A DNA stretch of 64,000 nucleotides, taken from NCBI RefSeq assembly GCF_001895085.1, contig NZ_BDFD01000006.1, forward strand, positions 1 to 64,000, written 5' to 3'. Below are positions 8,534 to 18,307 of the stretch, in pieces. How positions within the stretch are numbered: position 1 is the first letter of the stretch; each line of letters starts with the position of its first letter. Source of the DNA: Mariprofundus micogutta (lineage in GTDB: Bacteria; Pseudomonadota; Zetaproteobacteria; Mariprofundales; Mariprofundaceae). The notes beneath the pieces were generated by a model, which worked only from the letters and a program-made list of their open reading frames with translations, made no database searches and was not told the DNA's origin. The translations under genes were made by a program, and so were the position numbers.

Positions 8534-9475
8534 CTATACTGCAGCAGCAACATCAGCGGTTTTTTTGTGCAGATAGCGTGTCATGCCTGCCGCAGTGACG
8601 ATGCACCAGACAGCAAACAGTGCACCCGGCAGGGCGGTTTCCGGCTCAAAATGTTTCAGTGCCAAAGCCACTCCCAGACCGGCATTCTGCATGCCGATTT
8701 CAATGGAGAGGGTGATACGGTAGCTGTGCTCAAAACGAAACAGTCTGGCTGCGGACCAGCCGAGCACATATCCGAGCGCATTGAGCAGTATCACCAGAAA
8801 AACAACAGTCATTGGCGTATCTGCAATGCGTTCCTGATTACTTGCCACTGCATAGCTACATATAATAATGATAGCGATTGAGGCAAAACCCGGCGCGATC
8901 TGTTCCGCAAGTTGAATGTTGTTGCCCAGACGCGTGCGCACCAGCATGCCAAGTGCCAGGGGTGTTACAACGGTTAGAATAATAGTCTGCATCATTGGCC
9001 AGAATGGAATATCCATGTAGGCGCTGCCAAGCAATTCGACCAGCGTAGGTGTCAGTAGCGGAGAAAGCATGGTGGCAACCATGGTCATGGCAATTGAGAA
9101 GGCTACTGCGCCACCTGCCAGATAAGTGATCACATTACTGGCCATGGCACCCGGCGCACAGCCGACAATAATGAAGCCGAGAGCCATGGCAGGTGAAACG
9201 CCCTGTAGTGTGCAGATCGATGCCGCGGCAAACCCCAGCATGGGCATGATCCAGTATTGCATGGTGACACCGAGCGCAATGGTTTTCGGTTTGCGCAGTG
9301 CAGAGCGTGCATCTTCAGGGTGCAGGACCACACCAAGTGCAAACATGGTGGCGGCAAAACACCAGAGAAAGACATCTTTGAAAACCAGAAACAGCATTGG
9401 AAACATGTAGGCCATGACAGCAAAGATGATGGTCAATAAAGCCATCTTGTCGGATAGGTATCGCCACAATGCCAT
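8534..9475 (-). CDS. BASS-family (bile acid:Na+ symporter-like) transporter
   Basis: A 313-residue integral membrane protein with about nine to ten hydrophobic segments. It shows two family hallmark regions, GCAPGAMASNVITYLAGG near residue 110 and EIGMQNAGLGVALA near 265, which in BASS proteins form the crossing helices and sodium sites. Bacterial members carry organic anions such as pantoate, pyruvate or sulfonates; the substrate here is unknown. It starts 10 bases after metF and ends 18 bases before the yqiA-like gene, suggesting co-transcription. Confidence 0.88.
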   Translation of the reverse strand: MALWRYLSDKMALLTIIFAVMAYMFPMLFLVFKDVFLWCFAATMFALGVVLHPEDARSALRKPKTIALGVTMQYWIMPMLGFAAASICTLQGVSPAMALGFIIVGCAPGAMASNVITYLAGGAVAFSIAMTMVATMLSPLLTPTLVELLGSAYMDIPFWPMMQTIILTVVTPLALGMLVRTRLGNNIQLAEQIAPGFASIAIIIICSYAVASNQERIADTPMTVVFLVILLNALGYVLGWSAARLFRFEHSYRITLSIEIGMQNAGLGVALALKHFEPETALPGALFAVWCIVTAAGMTRYLHKKTADVAAAV

Positions 9476-9485
9476 GTTTCAGTGA

Positions 9486-10361
9486 CTACAGCAGGTCTTT
9501 GATCTGCTGGTGGATGGCGATGGTCGCTTCTGATTTGTTCAGGGTATAGATATGCAGGCCGGGTGCATCTGCTTCCAGCAGTTCACGACACTGTTTCGCC
9601 GCCAATTCAATGCCCAGTGCTTTGACGGCATCCAGATCATGCTGGATCGGGGTCATCTTTTCATGCAGCCACGCTGGAATCACTGCACCACACATGGATG
9701 AGAAGCGTACGATTTGTTCAAAGTTTCCGACCGGCATAATGCCCGGAATAATCGGTAGCGTGATGCCTGCAGCATCACACTGGTCACGAAAGCGAAAAAA
9801 TGTATCGTTATCAAAGAAATACTGAGTAATGGCACAGTCAGCGCCGTTATCCTGTTTCATCTTCAGATAGCGGATGTCATCAGCAACACCACCCTTGGAT
9901 TCAGGGTGTCCTTCCGGGTAGGTGGCACAGGCAATGGAGAAATCGCCCTGCTCGCGCAGGAATGCAATCAGATCTGTGGCGTAAGAGAAGCCTCCAGCCA
10001 CTGCTTCAAAACTGTTCATGCCTTCCGGCGCATCGCCGCGCAGGGCAAGAATATTATTAATGCCGGCAGCTTTGTATTCGGCCAGCAGTTCACCCAGTTG
10101 TGTTTTGCTTGCACCAACGCATGTCAGGTGCGCCACCGGTGACAGCCCGGTTTTATCCTTGATGCGGCTGACTATGCCCTTGGTCCGGTCCTGTGTGGTG
10201 CCGCCTGCACCATAGGTCACGGAGATATAGGCTGGATTAATAGCCTGTAGTTCTTTCAGGCAGCTCCACAGGTTCTCCTCACCCTTGTCGGTGCGGGGCG
10301 GGAAAAATTCACATGAGAATAGTGGTTTGTCGGCAGAGTTGAGGATGTCAGAGAGTTTCAT
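9486..10361 (-). CDS. metF: 5,10-methylenetetrahydrofolate reductase
   Basis: Reduces methylene-THF to 5-methyl-THF for methionine synthesis, using FAD. The 291-residue length is typical. It starts with SCEFFPPRT, including the conserved Glu of the active site. It continues with YISVTYGAGG, HLTCVGAS, NILALRGDAP and the QYFFDN region, all characteristic of the TIM-barrel reductase. The ATG lies one base after the dcd stop, so the two genes are translated from one message. No SAH riboswitch-like structure is evident upstream because the gene is internal to the group. Confidence 0.95.
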   Translation of the reverse strand: MKLSDILNSADKPLFSCEFFPPRTDKGEENLWSCLKELQAINPAYISVTYGAGGTTQDRTKGIVSRIKDKTGLSPVAHLTCVGASKTQLGELLAEYKAAGINNILALRGDAPEGMNSFEAVAGGFSYATDLIAFLREQGDFSIACATYPEGHPESKGGVADDIRYLKMKQDNGADCAITQYFFDNDTFFRFRDQCDAAGITLPIIPGIMPVGNFEQIVRFSSMCGAVIPAWLHEKMTPIQHDLDAVKALGIELAAKQCRELLEADAPGLHIYTLNKSEATIAIHQQIKDLL

Positions 10362-10362
10362 A

Positions 10363-10932
10363 TCAGAGCCGTGGTACCGTTACGCCGGTCTGGCCCTGGT
10401 ATTTACCAGATTTGTCTTTGTAGGATGTCTCGCATACTTCATCTGATTCAAGAAAGAGGAACTGGGCTACGCCTTCACCTGCATAAATTTTGGCTGGCAG
10501 CGGCGTGGTATTGGAGAACTCCAGCGTAACGTGGCCTTCCCACTCAGGCTCAAGAGGCGTGACATTGACGATAATGCCACAGCGCGCATAGGTGGATTTT
10601 CCAAGGCAGATGGTTAACACAGAGCGAGGGATGCGCATGTATTCCATGGTGCGAGCCAGTGCAAACGAGTTGGGCGGGATAATACAGACGTCGGATTTCA
10701 CATCGACAAAGCTGTTGGCATCGAAGTCCTTCGGGTCAACGATGGCCGAATTGATGTTGGTGAAAATCTTGAACTCGTCAGAGCAACGTACGTCGTAGCC
10801 ATAGGAAGACAGGCCGTAAGAGACCATACCGACACCGTCCTCACGCTTCTTGACCTGACCATCGACAAACGGCTCAATCATGCCGTGTTCCTGCGCCATA
10901 CGGCGAATCCACTTATCCGATTTGATGGACAT
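10363..10932 (-). CDS. dcd: dCTP deaminase
   Basis: Converts dCTP to dUTP for thymidylate synthesis. The protein is 189 residues, the normal length. Conserved segments are [12 protein letters not shown], the KSTYARCGI loop, [19 protein letters not shown] with the catalytic Glu, and the C-terminal YQGQTGVT nucleotide lid. It is the first gene of the leftward dcd-metF-BASS-yqiA run. A separate LysR gene lies 59 bases upstream on the same strand. The family also includes bifunctional deaminase-dUTPases, but the motif set fits the monofunctional proteobacterial enzyme. Confidence 0.95.
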   Translation of the reverse strand: MSIKSDKWIRRMAQEHGMIEPFVDGQVKKREDGVGMVSYGLSSYGYDVRCSDEFKIFTNINSAIVDPKDFDANSFVDVKSDVCIIPPNSFALARTMEYMRIPRSVLTICLGKSTYARCGIIVNVTPLEPEWEGHVTLEFSNTTPLPAKIYAGEGVAQFLFLESDEVCETSYKDKSGKYQGQTGVTVPRL

Positions 10933-10991
10933 GATACCCCTCCAGAAATATTGAGTCCCGCAGGATAGCGAGAGTAGCCCGAATCAGCCAG

Positions 10992-11867
10992 TCACTTGCG
11001 AGCTTCATTCAGAAGCCAGATGCGAAAAGCCTGCAGTGAAACCGAGGGTTCCCTCTCGGGTGGTGAGACCAGATGGTAGGCATTCTCACTTGGCAGAGAC
11101 TGGGCAAAAGGTTGAATCAGACGACCGGAGAGCAGTTCATCCTTCACCAGAGCGGGGTCAACAATGGCGATGCCAAGGCCATCAATGGCTGCCTGAATCG
11201 CAAAATTGCGCGTCTCATAAGTTTGTTCATGGGCTGCACGCAACCCGTCAGCACCGGCTGAATGTAACCAGATATGCCAGTCATCCGGCCTGAGTCTGGC
11301 ATGCAGCAGGGTTTGCGATCTCAAAGCCTCGGTGTTGAGTAGTTGAATCTCAGGGCTACATACCGGCGTGAGTTGTTCGGAAAATAGTTTGTCCACATGC
11401 AGCTCTGGCCAGTTACCGTGTCCGGAACGGATGGCACAGTCGACATCCTCCCGTTTGAAATCGACAGGTTCAATCGAGGTGGAGATGCGCACTTCAATGT
11501 CCGGATGCAGCTGTTGAAAGCGGGCAAGGCGGGGGATGAACCAGCGCATGGCAAAGGTGGATAACATGCTTACGGTTAGAACATGTTGTTCAGCTTTTGC
11601 CTGTAAGCTGTTGATGCTGTCGCTGAGTAGTTTGAATGCCTCCTGAACATCAGGCAGGAGTTTTTCTCCAGCGATGGTTAACTTCAGCCCATGCTGGTTG
11701 CGATGAAAAAGCTGCATGTCCAGGTGCTGTTCGAGTCCGCGGATCTGGTGACTCAGTGCTGAAGGTGTGACAAACAAGGCTTCGGCAGCGGTTTTTAGAT
11801 TCAGATGTGCACCAACTACAGCAAATGCTCTGAGTGCATTGAGCGATGGTAGCTTTACTTCAGACAT
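10992..11867 (-). CDS. LysR-family transcriptional regulator (GcvA-like)
   Basis: A 291-residue regulator. The N-terminal winged helix-turn-helix spans about 8-66 (LNALRAFAVVGAHLNLKTAAEALFVTPSALSHQI), followed by a linker helix and a LysR substrate-binding domain (about 95-290). The spacing of ALRAF, TPSALSHQI and LFHRNQHGL is close to the GcvA subgroup. It is divergent from leuC with a 113-base spacer, so it may control leuCD, itself, or both; the effector is unknown. It could alternatively control the dcd-metF group downstream on its own strand. Confidence 0.9.
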   Translation of the reverse strand: MSEVKLPSLNALRAFAVVGAHLNLKTAAEALFVTPSALSHQIRGLEQHLDMQLFHRNQHGLKLTIAGEKLLPDVQEAFKLLSDSINSLQAKAEQHVLTVSMLSTFAMRWFIPRLARFQQLHPDIEVRISTSIEPVDFKREDVDCAIRSGHGNWPELHVDKLFSEQLTPVCSPEIQLLNTEALRSQTLLHARLRPDDWHIWLHSAGADGLRAAHEQTYETRNFAIQAAIDGLGIAIVDPALVKDELLSGRLIQPFAQSLPSENAYHLVSPPEREPSVSLQAFRIWLLNEARK

Positions 11868-11980
11868 GAGAAAAACTCAACTTCATATAGAGAATAATTC
11901 CTTTTGGATATTGCTAAGTCAACGCTATGATTCAGTCTTGGTTGAGATTAACTCTTCTGAAGTTGGGTATTGGAGTCGAA

Positions 11981-13384
11981 ATGAGTCAAACATTATTCGA
12001 TAAAGTCTGGCAACAGCACATCGTGAAACAAAATGATGATGGGTCCATGTTACTGTATATTGATCGTCACCTCGTACATGAGGTGACCAGTCCGCAGGCA
12101 TTCGAAGGTTTGCGCCTGGCTGGACGCAAGCCGTGGAAAGTCAGTGCTGCAGTGGCTACACCTGATCATAATGTGCCGACAACAGACCGGGGGCAAGGTA
12201 TTGAAGATCCTGTTTCCCGTGCGCAGGTCGAAGCGCTGGATGCCAACTGTGAAGAGTTTGGCATTACCGAGTTTGGCATGAACGATATCCGTCAGGGTGT
12301 GGTGCATGTGATGGGGCCGGAACAGGGGCTGGTGCTGCCGGGTATGACTGTGGTCTGTGGCGACTCCCATACATCCACACATGGCGCTTTCGGCTCGATT
12401 GCTATGGGTATCGGTACCTCCGAGGTGGAGCATGTGCTGGCCACGCAATGCCTGATTCAGAAAAAGCCGAAGGTGATGCGTATCAGTATTGAGGGTGCTT
12501 TGCCTGCTGCAATTACCGGCAAGGATGTGGCGTTGTTCATTATTGGGAAAATCGGAACTGCAGGCGGCACAGGTTATGCGCTGGAATTTTCCGGTGAGGC
12601 TATCCGCGCCCTTTCCATGGAAGGACGTATGAGCCTGTGCAATATGGCGATTGAGGCTGGTGCACGTTGCGGCATGGTTGCCGTTGACGATGTGACTATC
12701 GAATATGTGAAGGGACGCCCTTATTCACCAAAGGGGGATGCCTGGGAAAAAGCTGAAGCCATGTGGCGTGAACTCTACTCTGATGACGATGCGGAATTTG
12801 ATGCAGAGCTGGTTTATCAGTCATCTGATATTGTGCCTCAGGTGAGCTGGGGAACCAGTCCTGAGATGGTATTGCCTGTAACTGCAGCCATCCCTGATCC
12901 GGCGATGGCCCGGGATGAAGTGCAACGCGAAGGCTGGCAGAGGGCTCTGGAATATATGGGGCTTGAAGCCAATACGCCGATTGCTGATATTGCTATTGAT
13001 AAGGTGTTTATCGGCTCCTGCACCAATGGCCGCATAGAGGATTTCCGTGCAGCAGCAGCTATTGTGAAAGGCAAAAAGGTGGCGGCAAATGTGAAGCTGG
13101 CACTGGCTGTGCCGGGCTCGGGCCTGGTGAAGGCACAGGCAGAAGCTGAAGGTCTGGATGCGATTTTTACGGCAGCAGGTTTTGAGTGGCGCGAACCCGG
13201 TTGTTCGATGTGTCTGGCCATGAATGCCGACCGACTGGAGCCCGGCGAGCGCTGTGCCTCCACGTCCAACCGCAACTTTGAAGGTCGTCAGGGTATGGGT
13301 GGGCGTACCCATCTGGTCAGCCCTGCCATGGCTGCCGCTGCCGGTATAACCGGTCATTTTGTTGATGTTCGTGATTGGTCATAG
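11981..13384 (+). CDS. leuC: 3-isopropylmalate dehydratase, large subunit
   Basis: Aconitase-family [4Fe-4S] enzyme that isomerises 2- to 3-isopropylmalate in leucine synthesis, acting with LeuD. The 467 residues are the usual length. Cluster ligands are visible in IGSCTNGR and in [10 protein letters not shown], and substrate regions in [14 protein letters not shown]. The frame is open from 11927, but ATG 11981 has GGAG 5 bases upstream and gives the standard N-terminus [10 protein letters not shown]. leuD follows 9 bases later. leuA and leuB are not in the window. Confidence 0.96.
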   Translation: MSQTLFDKVWQQHIVKQNDDGSMLLYIDRHLVHEVTSPQAFEGLRLAGRKPWKVSAAVATPDHNVPTTDRGQGIEDPVSRAQVEALDANCEEFGITEFGMNDIRQGVVHVMGPEQGLVLPGMTVVCGDSHTSTHGAFGSIAMGIGTSEVEHVLATQCLIQKKPKVMRISIEGALPAAITGKDVALFIIGKIGTAGGTGYALEFSGEAIRALSMEGRMSLCNMAIEAGARCGMVAVDDVTIEYVKGRPYSPKGDAWEKAEAMWRELYSDDDAEFDAELVYQSSDIVPQVSWGTSPEMVLPVTAAIPDPAMARDEVQREGWQRALEYMGLEANTPIADIAIDKVFIGSCTNGRIEDFRAAAAIVKGKKVAANVKLALAVPGSGLVKAQAEAEGLDAIFTAAGFEWREPGCSMCLAMNADRLEPGERCASTSNRNFEGRQGMGGRTHLVSPAMAAAAGITGHFVDVRDWS

Positions 13385-13393
13385 GAGATAGAT

Positions 13394-14035
13394 ATGCAGG
13401 CATTTACTACTTTGAACGCTTTGGTTGCACCTATGGATCGAGCTAATGTCGATACCGATGCGATTATTCCCAAGCAGTTTTTGAAATCGATCAAGCGTAC
13501 AGGTTACGGCCCGTTCCTGTTTGATGAGTGGCGTTATGAAGATCGCGGCGAGCCGGAAATGGATTGTACCAATCGCCCCAAGCGTGCCGATTTCGTACTG
13601 AATTTACCGCGTTATCAGGGGGCTCAGATTCTTCTGGCTCGTGAGAACTTCGGTTGTGGTTCATCGCGTGAACATGCGCCGTGGGCGATTCTCGATTGCG
13701 GTTTCAGCTGTGTGATTGCTCCGAGCTTTGCTGATATCTTTTATAATAACTGTTTCAAGAATGGTATCCTGCCGATTGTGCTTGATGATGCGATTGTTGA
13801 TCAGTTGTTTAAAGAGACCTATGCCTCAGAAGGCTTTGCGCTGACAGTTGATCTGCAGGCGCAGACAGTGACTACGCCATCGGGTCAGAGTTTTGCATTT
13901 GAAGTTGATGCTTTCCGCAAGCACTGCCTGATCAATGGTCTGGACGATATTGGTCTGACCTTGCAGGAGGCAGATGCCATCCGAGCCTATGAACAGAATC
14001 GAAAACAGCAGGCTCCCTGGCTCTTCCCTGTCTGA
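13394..14035 (+). CDS. leuD: 3-isopropylmalate dehydratase, small subunit
   Basis: The swivelling-domain partner of LeuC. At 213 residues it is the typical bacterial size. Conserved blocks are [19 protein letters not shown] at the N-terminus, [15 protein letters not shown] in the substrate loop and [13 protein letters not shown]. It lies 9 bases after leuC with AGGAG upstream of its ATG, so the pair forms one operon. Confidence 0.96.
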   Translation: MQAFTTLNALVAPMDRANVDTDAIIPKQFLKSIKRTGYGPFLFDEWRYEDRGEPEMDCTNRPKRADFVLNLPRYQGAQILLARENFGCGSSREHAPWAILDCGFSCVIAPSFADIFYNNCFKNGILPIVLDDAIVDQLFKETYASEGFALTVDLQAQTVTTPSGQSFAFEVDAFRKHCLINGLDDIGLTLQEADAIRAYEQNRKQQAPWLFPV

Positions 14036-14161
14036 GGTGAACTGGAGCTCGGGCTGCAGGAATGATTTGTTTCCTCAGTTCGCAGCTCAACGGGTGGATA
14101 CTTGTTTGATAGCTGTTTCAAGTGTTAATGTAAGGTCTCAGTAGTTTCTTATGGAGGGGCC

Positions 14162-14458
14162 ATGCATACAACGATAGTTCATGTCCATGTTAAACCTGAG
14201 CGAATTGATGCTTTTATTGAGGCGTGCCGTTTGAATCATGAGGCTTCCATTCATGAGTCGGGCAATCGGCGATTTGATGTGTTGCACTCCTCTGATGACC
14301 CATGCCGGTTTGTGCTCTATGAAGCTTATGCAACTGCTGCAGGTGCAGCTGCCCATAAAAATACCGAACATTACCAGCAGTGGCGGGATACGGTTGCCGA
14401 TATGATGGCCAGCCCGCGTCAGGGCGTGCCATATCAGGGGCTGTTTCCAAAAGGGTGA
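14162..14458 (+). CDS. Antibiotic-biosynthesis-monooxygenase (ABM) fold protein
   Basis: A 98-residue ferredoxin-like fold protein. Typical ABM features are an initial beta strand (TTIVHVHVKPERIDAFIEAC), the central NRRFDVLHSSDDPCRFVLYEAYATAAG strand-turn-helix and AHKNTEHYQQWRDTV. Relatives include LsrG- and YgiN-like proteins, some of which act on quinones or small oxidised metabolites; the substrate cannot be told here. A GGAGGGGCC motif precedes the ATG. The FIST gene follows after 21 bases, so it may share that signalling operon. Confidence 0.85.
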   Translation: MHTTIVHVHVKPERIDAFIEACRLNHEASIHESGNRRFDVLHSSDDPCRFVLYEAYATAAGAAAHKNTEHYQQWRDTVADMMASPRQGVPYQGLFPKG

Positions 14459-14479
14459 TTGAACGGCGGGAGCTTTCAT

Positions 14480-15607
14480 ATGTATATTGATCGAATCGAC
14501 ACAGCATCTCTGACTGAAGCAATAACAACTGCTGCCGCACCCTATGACTGTCCTGTGGCTGTGATATTTCTGTCAGAAAAACATGCAGACGCCGTACCTG
14601 ATTTGATTGACAGACTTAAGGCTCTGGCTGTTCCGTTTATTGGTGGTGTTTTCCCGGCTCTGATTCATGGTGAAAGAGCCTGTCATGAAGGTGCGGTTAT
14701 CAAGGTGTTCCCGTCGATCCATGCTCCAGTGGTTGTCAGTGGTCTGGATGGAGAAGATTACGCTGTGCCTGAGTTGGCTGATTTGCTGGAAGCCAATAGT
14801 GAAAATCAGCCGACAGCGATTGTGATGATGGATGCCATGACTGCCAATAACACAGCACTGCTATCCGGTCTGTTTAATCATGTAGGAAATAAATTGCACT
14901 TTTTTGGTGGAGGAACCGGTTACAGCGACTTGCAACACCGCCCCTCGGTTTTTACTGAGCATGGTTTCATCCAGGATGCCGCGGTCATTGCCTTTACCGC
15001 CCTGAAGAGCTCCATCGGCGTCCGCCATGGCTGGCAACGCACCAGTGATGAGCCGATCATTGCGACACGTACTCACAAAAATACGGTACATGAATTAAAT
15101 TGGGAACCTGCTTTTGATGTCTACAAAGCATCTATCAAAGCGTATGGCCAGGTTGATATGATGCCCGATCAGTTTTATGCCACATCAAGTCTGTTTCCAT
15201 TTGGCCTGTTCAGGGAAGGACAGGAGGATGTGGTGCGTGATCCGATTGGTGTCAATGACAATGGCGATATTCAATTTGTTTCCAGTGTGCCGGAAAACTC
15301 TGTTTTGCATCTGCTGCATGGAAACAGTAATACCCTGGTTGAGGCTGCATCGATGGCAGCAGATGATTGTCAATTGCCTCATGATCAGCAGGCCAGTCAT
15401 TGCCTGATTATCGATTGCTTTTCCCGCACGCTTGCTTTGGGTGATAAGTTTGAATCCGAGCTCAAAGCAGTATCTGACAGGCTGAATAAACATGGTCAGC
15501 AGGCGGTGCCGGAAGGGGCTGTGACGTTGGGTGAAATATCTTCGTATGGTGACGATTATCTTGAGCTATTTAATAAAACGGTAGTGATTGGTTTGCTGCA
15601 TGACTAA
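14480..15607 (+). CDS. FIST-domain sensory protein
   Basis: A 375-residue cytoplasmic protein with FIST N- and C-domain character. The N-terminal half has CPVAVIFLSEKHADAV, VPFIGGVFPALIHG and GGGTGYSDLQHRPSVFTEHG. The C-terminal half has GIRHGW-like GVRHGWQRTSDE, then NTVHELNWEPAFDVYK and a glycine-rich end. FIST domains are proposed ligand sensors feeding signal transduction proteins. ATG 14480 is preferred, with CGGGAG 7 bases upstream, over a TTG at 14459. Its last 8 bases overlap the start of a hybrid histidine kinase, strongly suggesting the two work together. The ligand is unknown. Confidence 0.85.
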   Translation: MYIDRIDTASLTEAITTAAAPYDCPVAVIFLSEKHADAVPDLIDRLKALAVPFIGGVFPALIHGERACHEGAVIKVFPSIHAPVVVSGLDGEDYAVPELADLLEANSENQPTAIVMMDAMTANNTALLSGLFNHVGNKLHFFGGGTGYSDLQHRPSVFTEHGFIQDAAVIAFTALKSSIGVRHGWQRTSDEPIIATRTHKNTVHELNWEPAFDVYKASIKAYGQVDMMPDQFYATSSLFPFGLFREGQEDVVRDPIGVNDNGDIQFVSSVPENSVLHLLHGNSNTLVEAASMAADDCQLPHDQQASHCLIIDCFSRTLALGDKFESELKAVSDRLNKHGQQAVPEGAVTLGEISSYGDDYLELFNKTVVIGLLHD

Positions 15608-18020
15608 GACCCAGCCTAATGCAGCTATCATAAATGATGTGCTTGTGTTGTATGAACTGTCTCTGGCTATCGGCACAGCGTTGGATCCGGTAGCAAATTG
15701 CAGGGGATTTTTGAGTATTCTGCAGGCCAGAAAAAACATATCACAGGCTTCTGTCTGGGTGGAGTCTGATCAGTTGCCGGCTGCGAATGATGCCCCCTTA
15801 TCATTATTGTATGCAAATCCCAGCAGAAGCGGCGGCTCGGTACATGTATCCGGTAGTCAACATCCTTTTGCCAGGGTGATGGAGAGCAGAAGGCCATTGC
15901 TGGTTGAGGCGGGAAGTGCTGAGGCTGAGTTGATGATGGATGGCAGAACCTTTGTCGGAGGTGTGTTTATTCTCTATCCGCTGGCAAATCTGGGCTTGCT
16001 CGAATTGTATTCGACATCCGATGCCGCTTCTCACCCCCCCAAATCAGTGAATCAGTTGAAGAGCGTGATTGATAAGTTTGCCAATTCACTGGTCGGCTCA
16101 CTGTCGCATTACAGACTGCAAAAAGCCGAAGCATTGCTGAAGCAGAGCGAGAATAAATACCGTATGTTGGTTGAAAATCTGCCGCAGCGTTTTTTCTTCA
16201 AGGATACCAATTCGAAATACATCTCCGGCAGCAAGAATTATGCAGATGACCTGGGTACAAGCCCGGAGGCTCTGGTTGGCAAAACGGATTATGATTTTTT
16301 TCCGGCACATATTGCTGAGGGCTATCAAAGAGATGATAAGCGCATCATGTCATCGCTGGTTACGGAAGATATCGAAGAGAGCATCGTTTTTGATGGAGAG
16401 GAACGTTTTATTCATACGGTAAAAGCACCGGCACTGGATGAGCACAATCAGGTGATCGGTGTGTTGGGTATGTTCTGGGATATCACTGAGGAGAAACAAG
16501 CCGGTGAGCAGATGGCACGATTGGTGGCTTCAGTCGAATATGCTCAGGACGCGATCATTATTTCTGATCTGGATTCCCGCATGCAATATGTGAATCCGGC
16601 CTTTGAGAAAATGACCGGTTATTCAGCCGAAGAGGCTGTGGGCCAGTATACTAAAATCTTGCGTAGCGGCAGACACCCGCGTTCCTTTTATGTCGATATG
16701 CTGGAAACGGTCAGGCAGGGCAATATCTGGCGAGGCGAAATGATCATCAAGTGTAAGGACGGCAGCTTTCGTTATGTTGAGCGCAATGTTGCTCCGGTGC
16801 TGGATGAGCAAGGTGATATCATTTGTCAGGTCAATATTCAGCGCGATATCACTGAACACAAGCAGATGGAAGAACAACTACTGCAATCCCAGAAGATGGA
16901 GTCACTGGGCACGCTTGTCGGTGGCGTGGCGCATGAGTTTAATAATGCACTGGCCGGTATGACCGGACGGTTATTTCTGCTTAGAGGCAAAGCTTCTGAG
17001 TTGCCATCGGCATTGCACGATATTGATATGATGGAAAAGCTCTGTTTTCGCTCAGCTGATATGGTCAAGCAGATGTTGGCCTTTGCCAGGAAGAGTCCGT
17101 TGCAGATGAAAGATGTTGATTTGACGGTTTTTGTGAAAGAAACCTTTAAACTGCACCGCCTCAGTATTCCTGAAAGCATAGATGTGCGAACACGGTTTAG
17201 AGCGTCTGCACTACCGGTGCATGGTGACACGACCCAGATTCAGCAGATAGTGATTAATCTTCTGAATAATGCGCGTGATGCCGTGGGCGGCGAAGAAAAT
17301 CCTGAGATAACACTGGAACTTGATACGTTCAATCCTGATGTCGCCTTTCTCGACGTTCACCCGGACAGCAGGGGCAGGCGGTATGCCCACTTATGCATAT
17401 CTGATAATGGTTGCGGCATCAACCAAAAGAAGCTGCAGCATATCTTTGACCCATTTTATACCACCAAGGAGGTGGGTAAAGGCACAGGTCTCGGATTGGC
17501 AATGGTTTATGGGGCATGTGCCATGCACAAGGGATATGTCGATGTGATATCCAGAAGTGGACTGGGTACCAGCATGCATGTGTATTTGCCGCTGCTTGAG
17601 GAGAGGCCCGGCACAAGCAAGGCCACTCTGACTCAGGTCATGGGCGGTCAGGGAGAGATGATCCTTCTGGTTGATGATGAAGAGATGCTCAGAAGCACAG
17701 GCAAGGCTGTGCTGGAATCGCTTGGTTATATCGTTTTGGAGGCATGTGACGGAGTTCAGGCGGTTGAAATATTTGAGGCGCATCAGCATGAGATAAGGCT
17801 GGTGTTGATGGATGTGGTGATGCCGCATATGGGAGGGGTTGAGGCTGTTAAAAGAATGCAGCATATTCGTAAGGACGTTCCCGCCATCTTCTGCACAGGT
17901 TATGACAAGAGCGATGTGTTGGCCGATAGTGGTGTCGGTGACGAGATGATTCTCAGCAAGCCTTACAGTGTTGAGGAGGTCAGTAGAAAAATTCGCACAT
18001 GCCTCGCTGATGCAAGCTGA
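15600..18020 (+). CDS. Hybrid sensor histidine kinase (GAF?-PAS-PAS-HK-REC)
   Basis: An 806-residue soluble kinase without clear membrane helices. A GAF-like N-terminus (about 10-175) is followed by PAS domains at about 186-297 and 310-419. The phosphoacceptor His is H445 in VAHEFNN. The ATPase domain shows the N box (NLLNNARDA, 553-561), G1 (DNGCGI, 602-607) and G2 (GKGTGLGLA, 626-634). A receiver domain carries phosphoacceptor D738 in LVLMDVVMP. The ATG at 15600 overlaps the FIST stop by 8 bases, so translation is coupled. The FIST protein is probably the input partner. No output protein is adjacent. Confidence 0.92.
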   Translation: MTKTQPNAAIINDVLVLYELSLAIGTALDPVANCRGFLSILQARKNISQASVWVESDQLPAANDAPLSLLYANPSRSGGSVHVSGSQHPFARVMESRRPLLVEAGSAEAELMMDGRTFVGGVFILYPLANLGLLELYSTSDAASHPPKSVNQLKSVIDKFANSLVGSLSHYRLQKAEALLKQSENKYRMLVENLPQRFFFKDTNSKYISGSKNYADDLGTSPEALVGKTDYDFFPAHIAEGYQRDDKRIMSSLVTEDIEESIVFDGEERFIHTVKAPALDEHNQVIGVLGMFWDITEEKQAGEQMARLVASVEYAQDAIIISDLDSRMQYVNPAFEKMTGYSAEEAVGQYTKILRSGRHPRSFYVDMLETVRQGNIWRGEMIIKCKDGSFRYVERNVAPVLDEQGDIICQVNIQRDITEHKQMEEQLLQSQKMESLGTLVGGVAHEFNNALAGMTGRLFLLRGKASELPSALHDIDMMEKLCFRSADMVKQMLAFARKSPLQMKDVDLTVFVKETFKLHRLSIPESIDVRTRFRASALPVHGDTTQIQQIVINLLNNARDAVGGEENPEITLELDTFNPDVAFLDVHPDSRGRRYAHLCISDNGCGINQKKLQHIFDPFYTTKEVGKGTGLGLAMVYGACAMHKGYVDVISRSGLGTSMHVYLPLLEERPGTSKATLTQVMGGQGEMILLVDDEEMLRSTGKAVLESLGYIVLEACDGVQAVEIFEAHQHEIRLVLMDVVMPHMGGVEAVKRMQHIRKDVPAIFCTGYDKSDVLADSGVGDEMILSKPYSVEEVSRKIRTCLADAS

Positions 18021-18103
18021 GGGTCAGTATTTCATCTGCAGCTTACTCCAGCTTGAACCATTGAGCCGGAGATCAGTTTGACCAGAAGTAAACTTTAGTC
18101 GCT

Positions 18104-18307
18104 TCACCGCTTCCAGATGTTGAAGACGCCGCCTATGATGATTGCGCCGAGGCCGCCAGCGCCGCAGACGATCCAGACCATGCGCCAGTCGATGCCGTCG
18201 GTGCTCATCACATCGAGCCATGAGAGCATGAATACCAGTGCAGTGCCGCCTGCGCCGAGCAGCCAGGCAGAAAGGCCGATCTTGAAAAAGATATCGCTGG
18301 CTTTCAT
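18104..18307 (-). CDS. 67-residue two-helix membrane protein
   Basis: A short protein with two hydrophobic segments (about 8-30 and 43-63) and a positively charged end (IWKR). Its ATG overlaps the stop of the RDD gene by 4 bases (ATGA), so translational coupling is likely and supports it being real. I do not recognise the family. It may be an accessory subunit of the RDD membrane protein. Confidence 0.7.
   Translation of the reverse strand: MKASDIFFKIGLSAWLLGAGGTALVFMLSWLDVMSTDGIDWRMVWIVCGAGGLGAIIIGGVFNIWKR

Noticed and set aside
12821-13357. 178-codon frame antisense to leuC
   Set aside because: A shadow of a strongly conserved gene, without a ribosome binding site.
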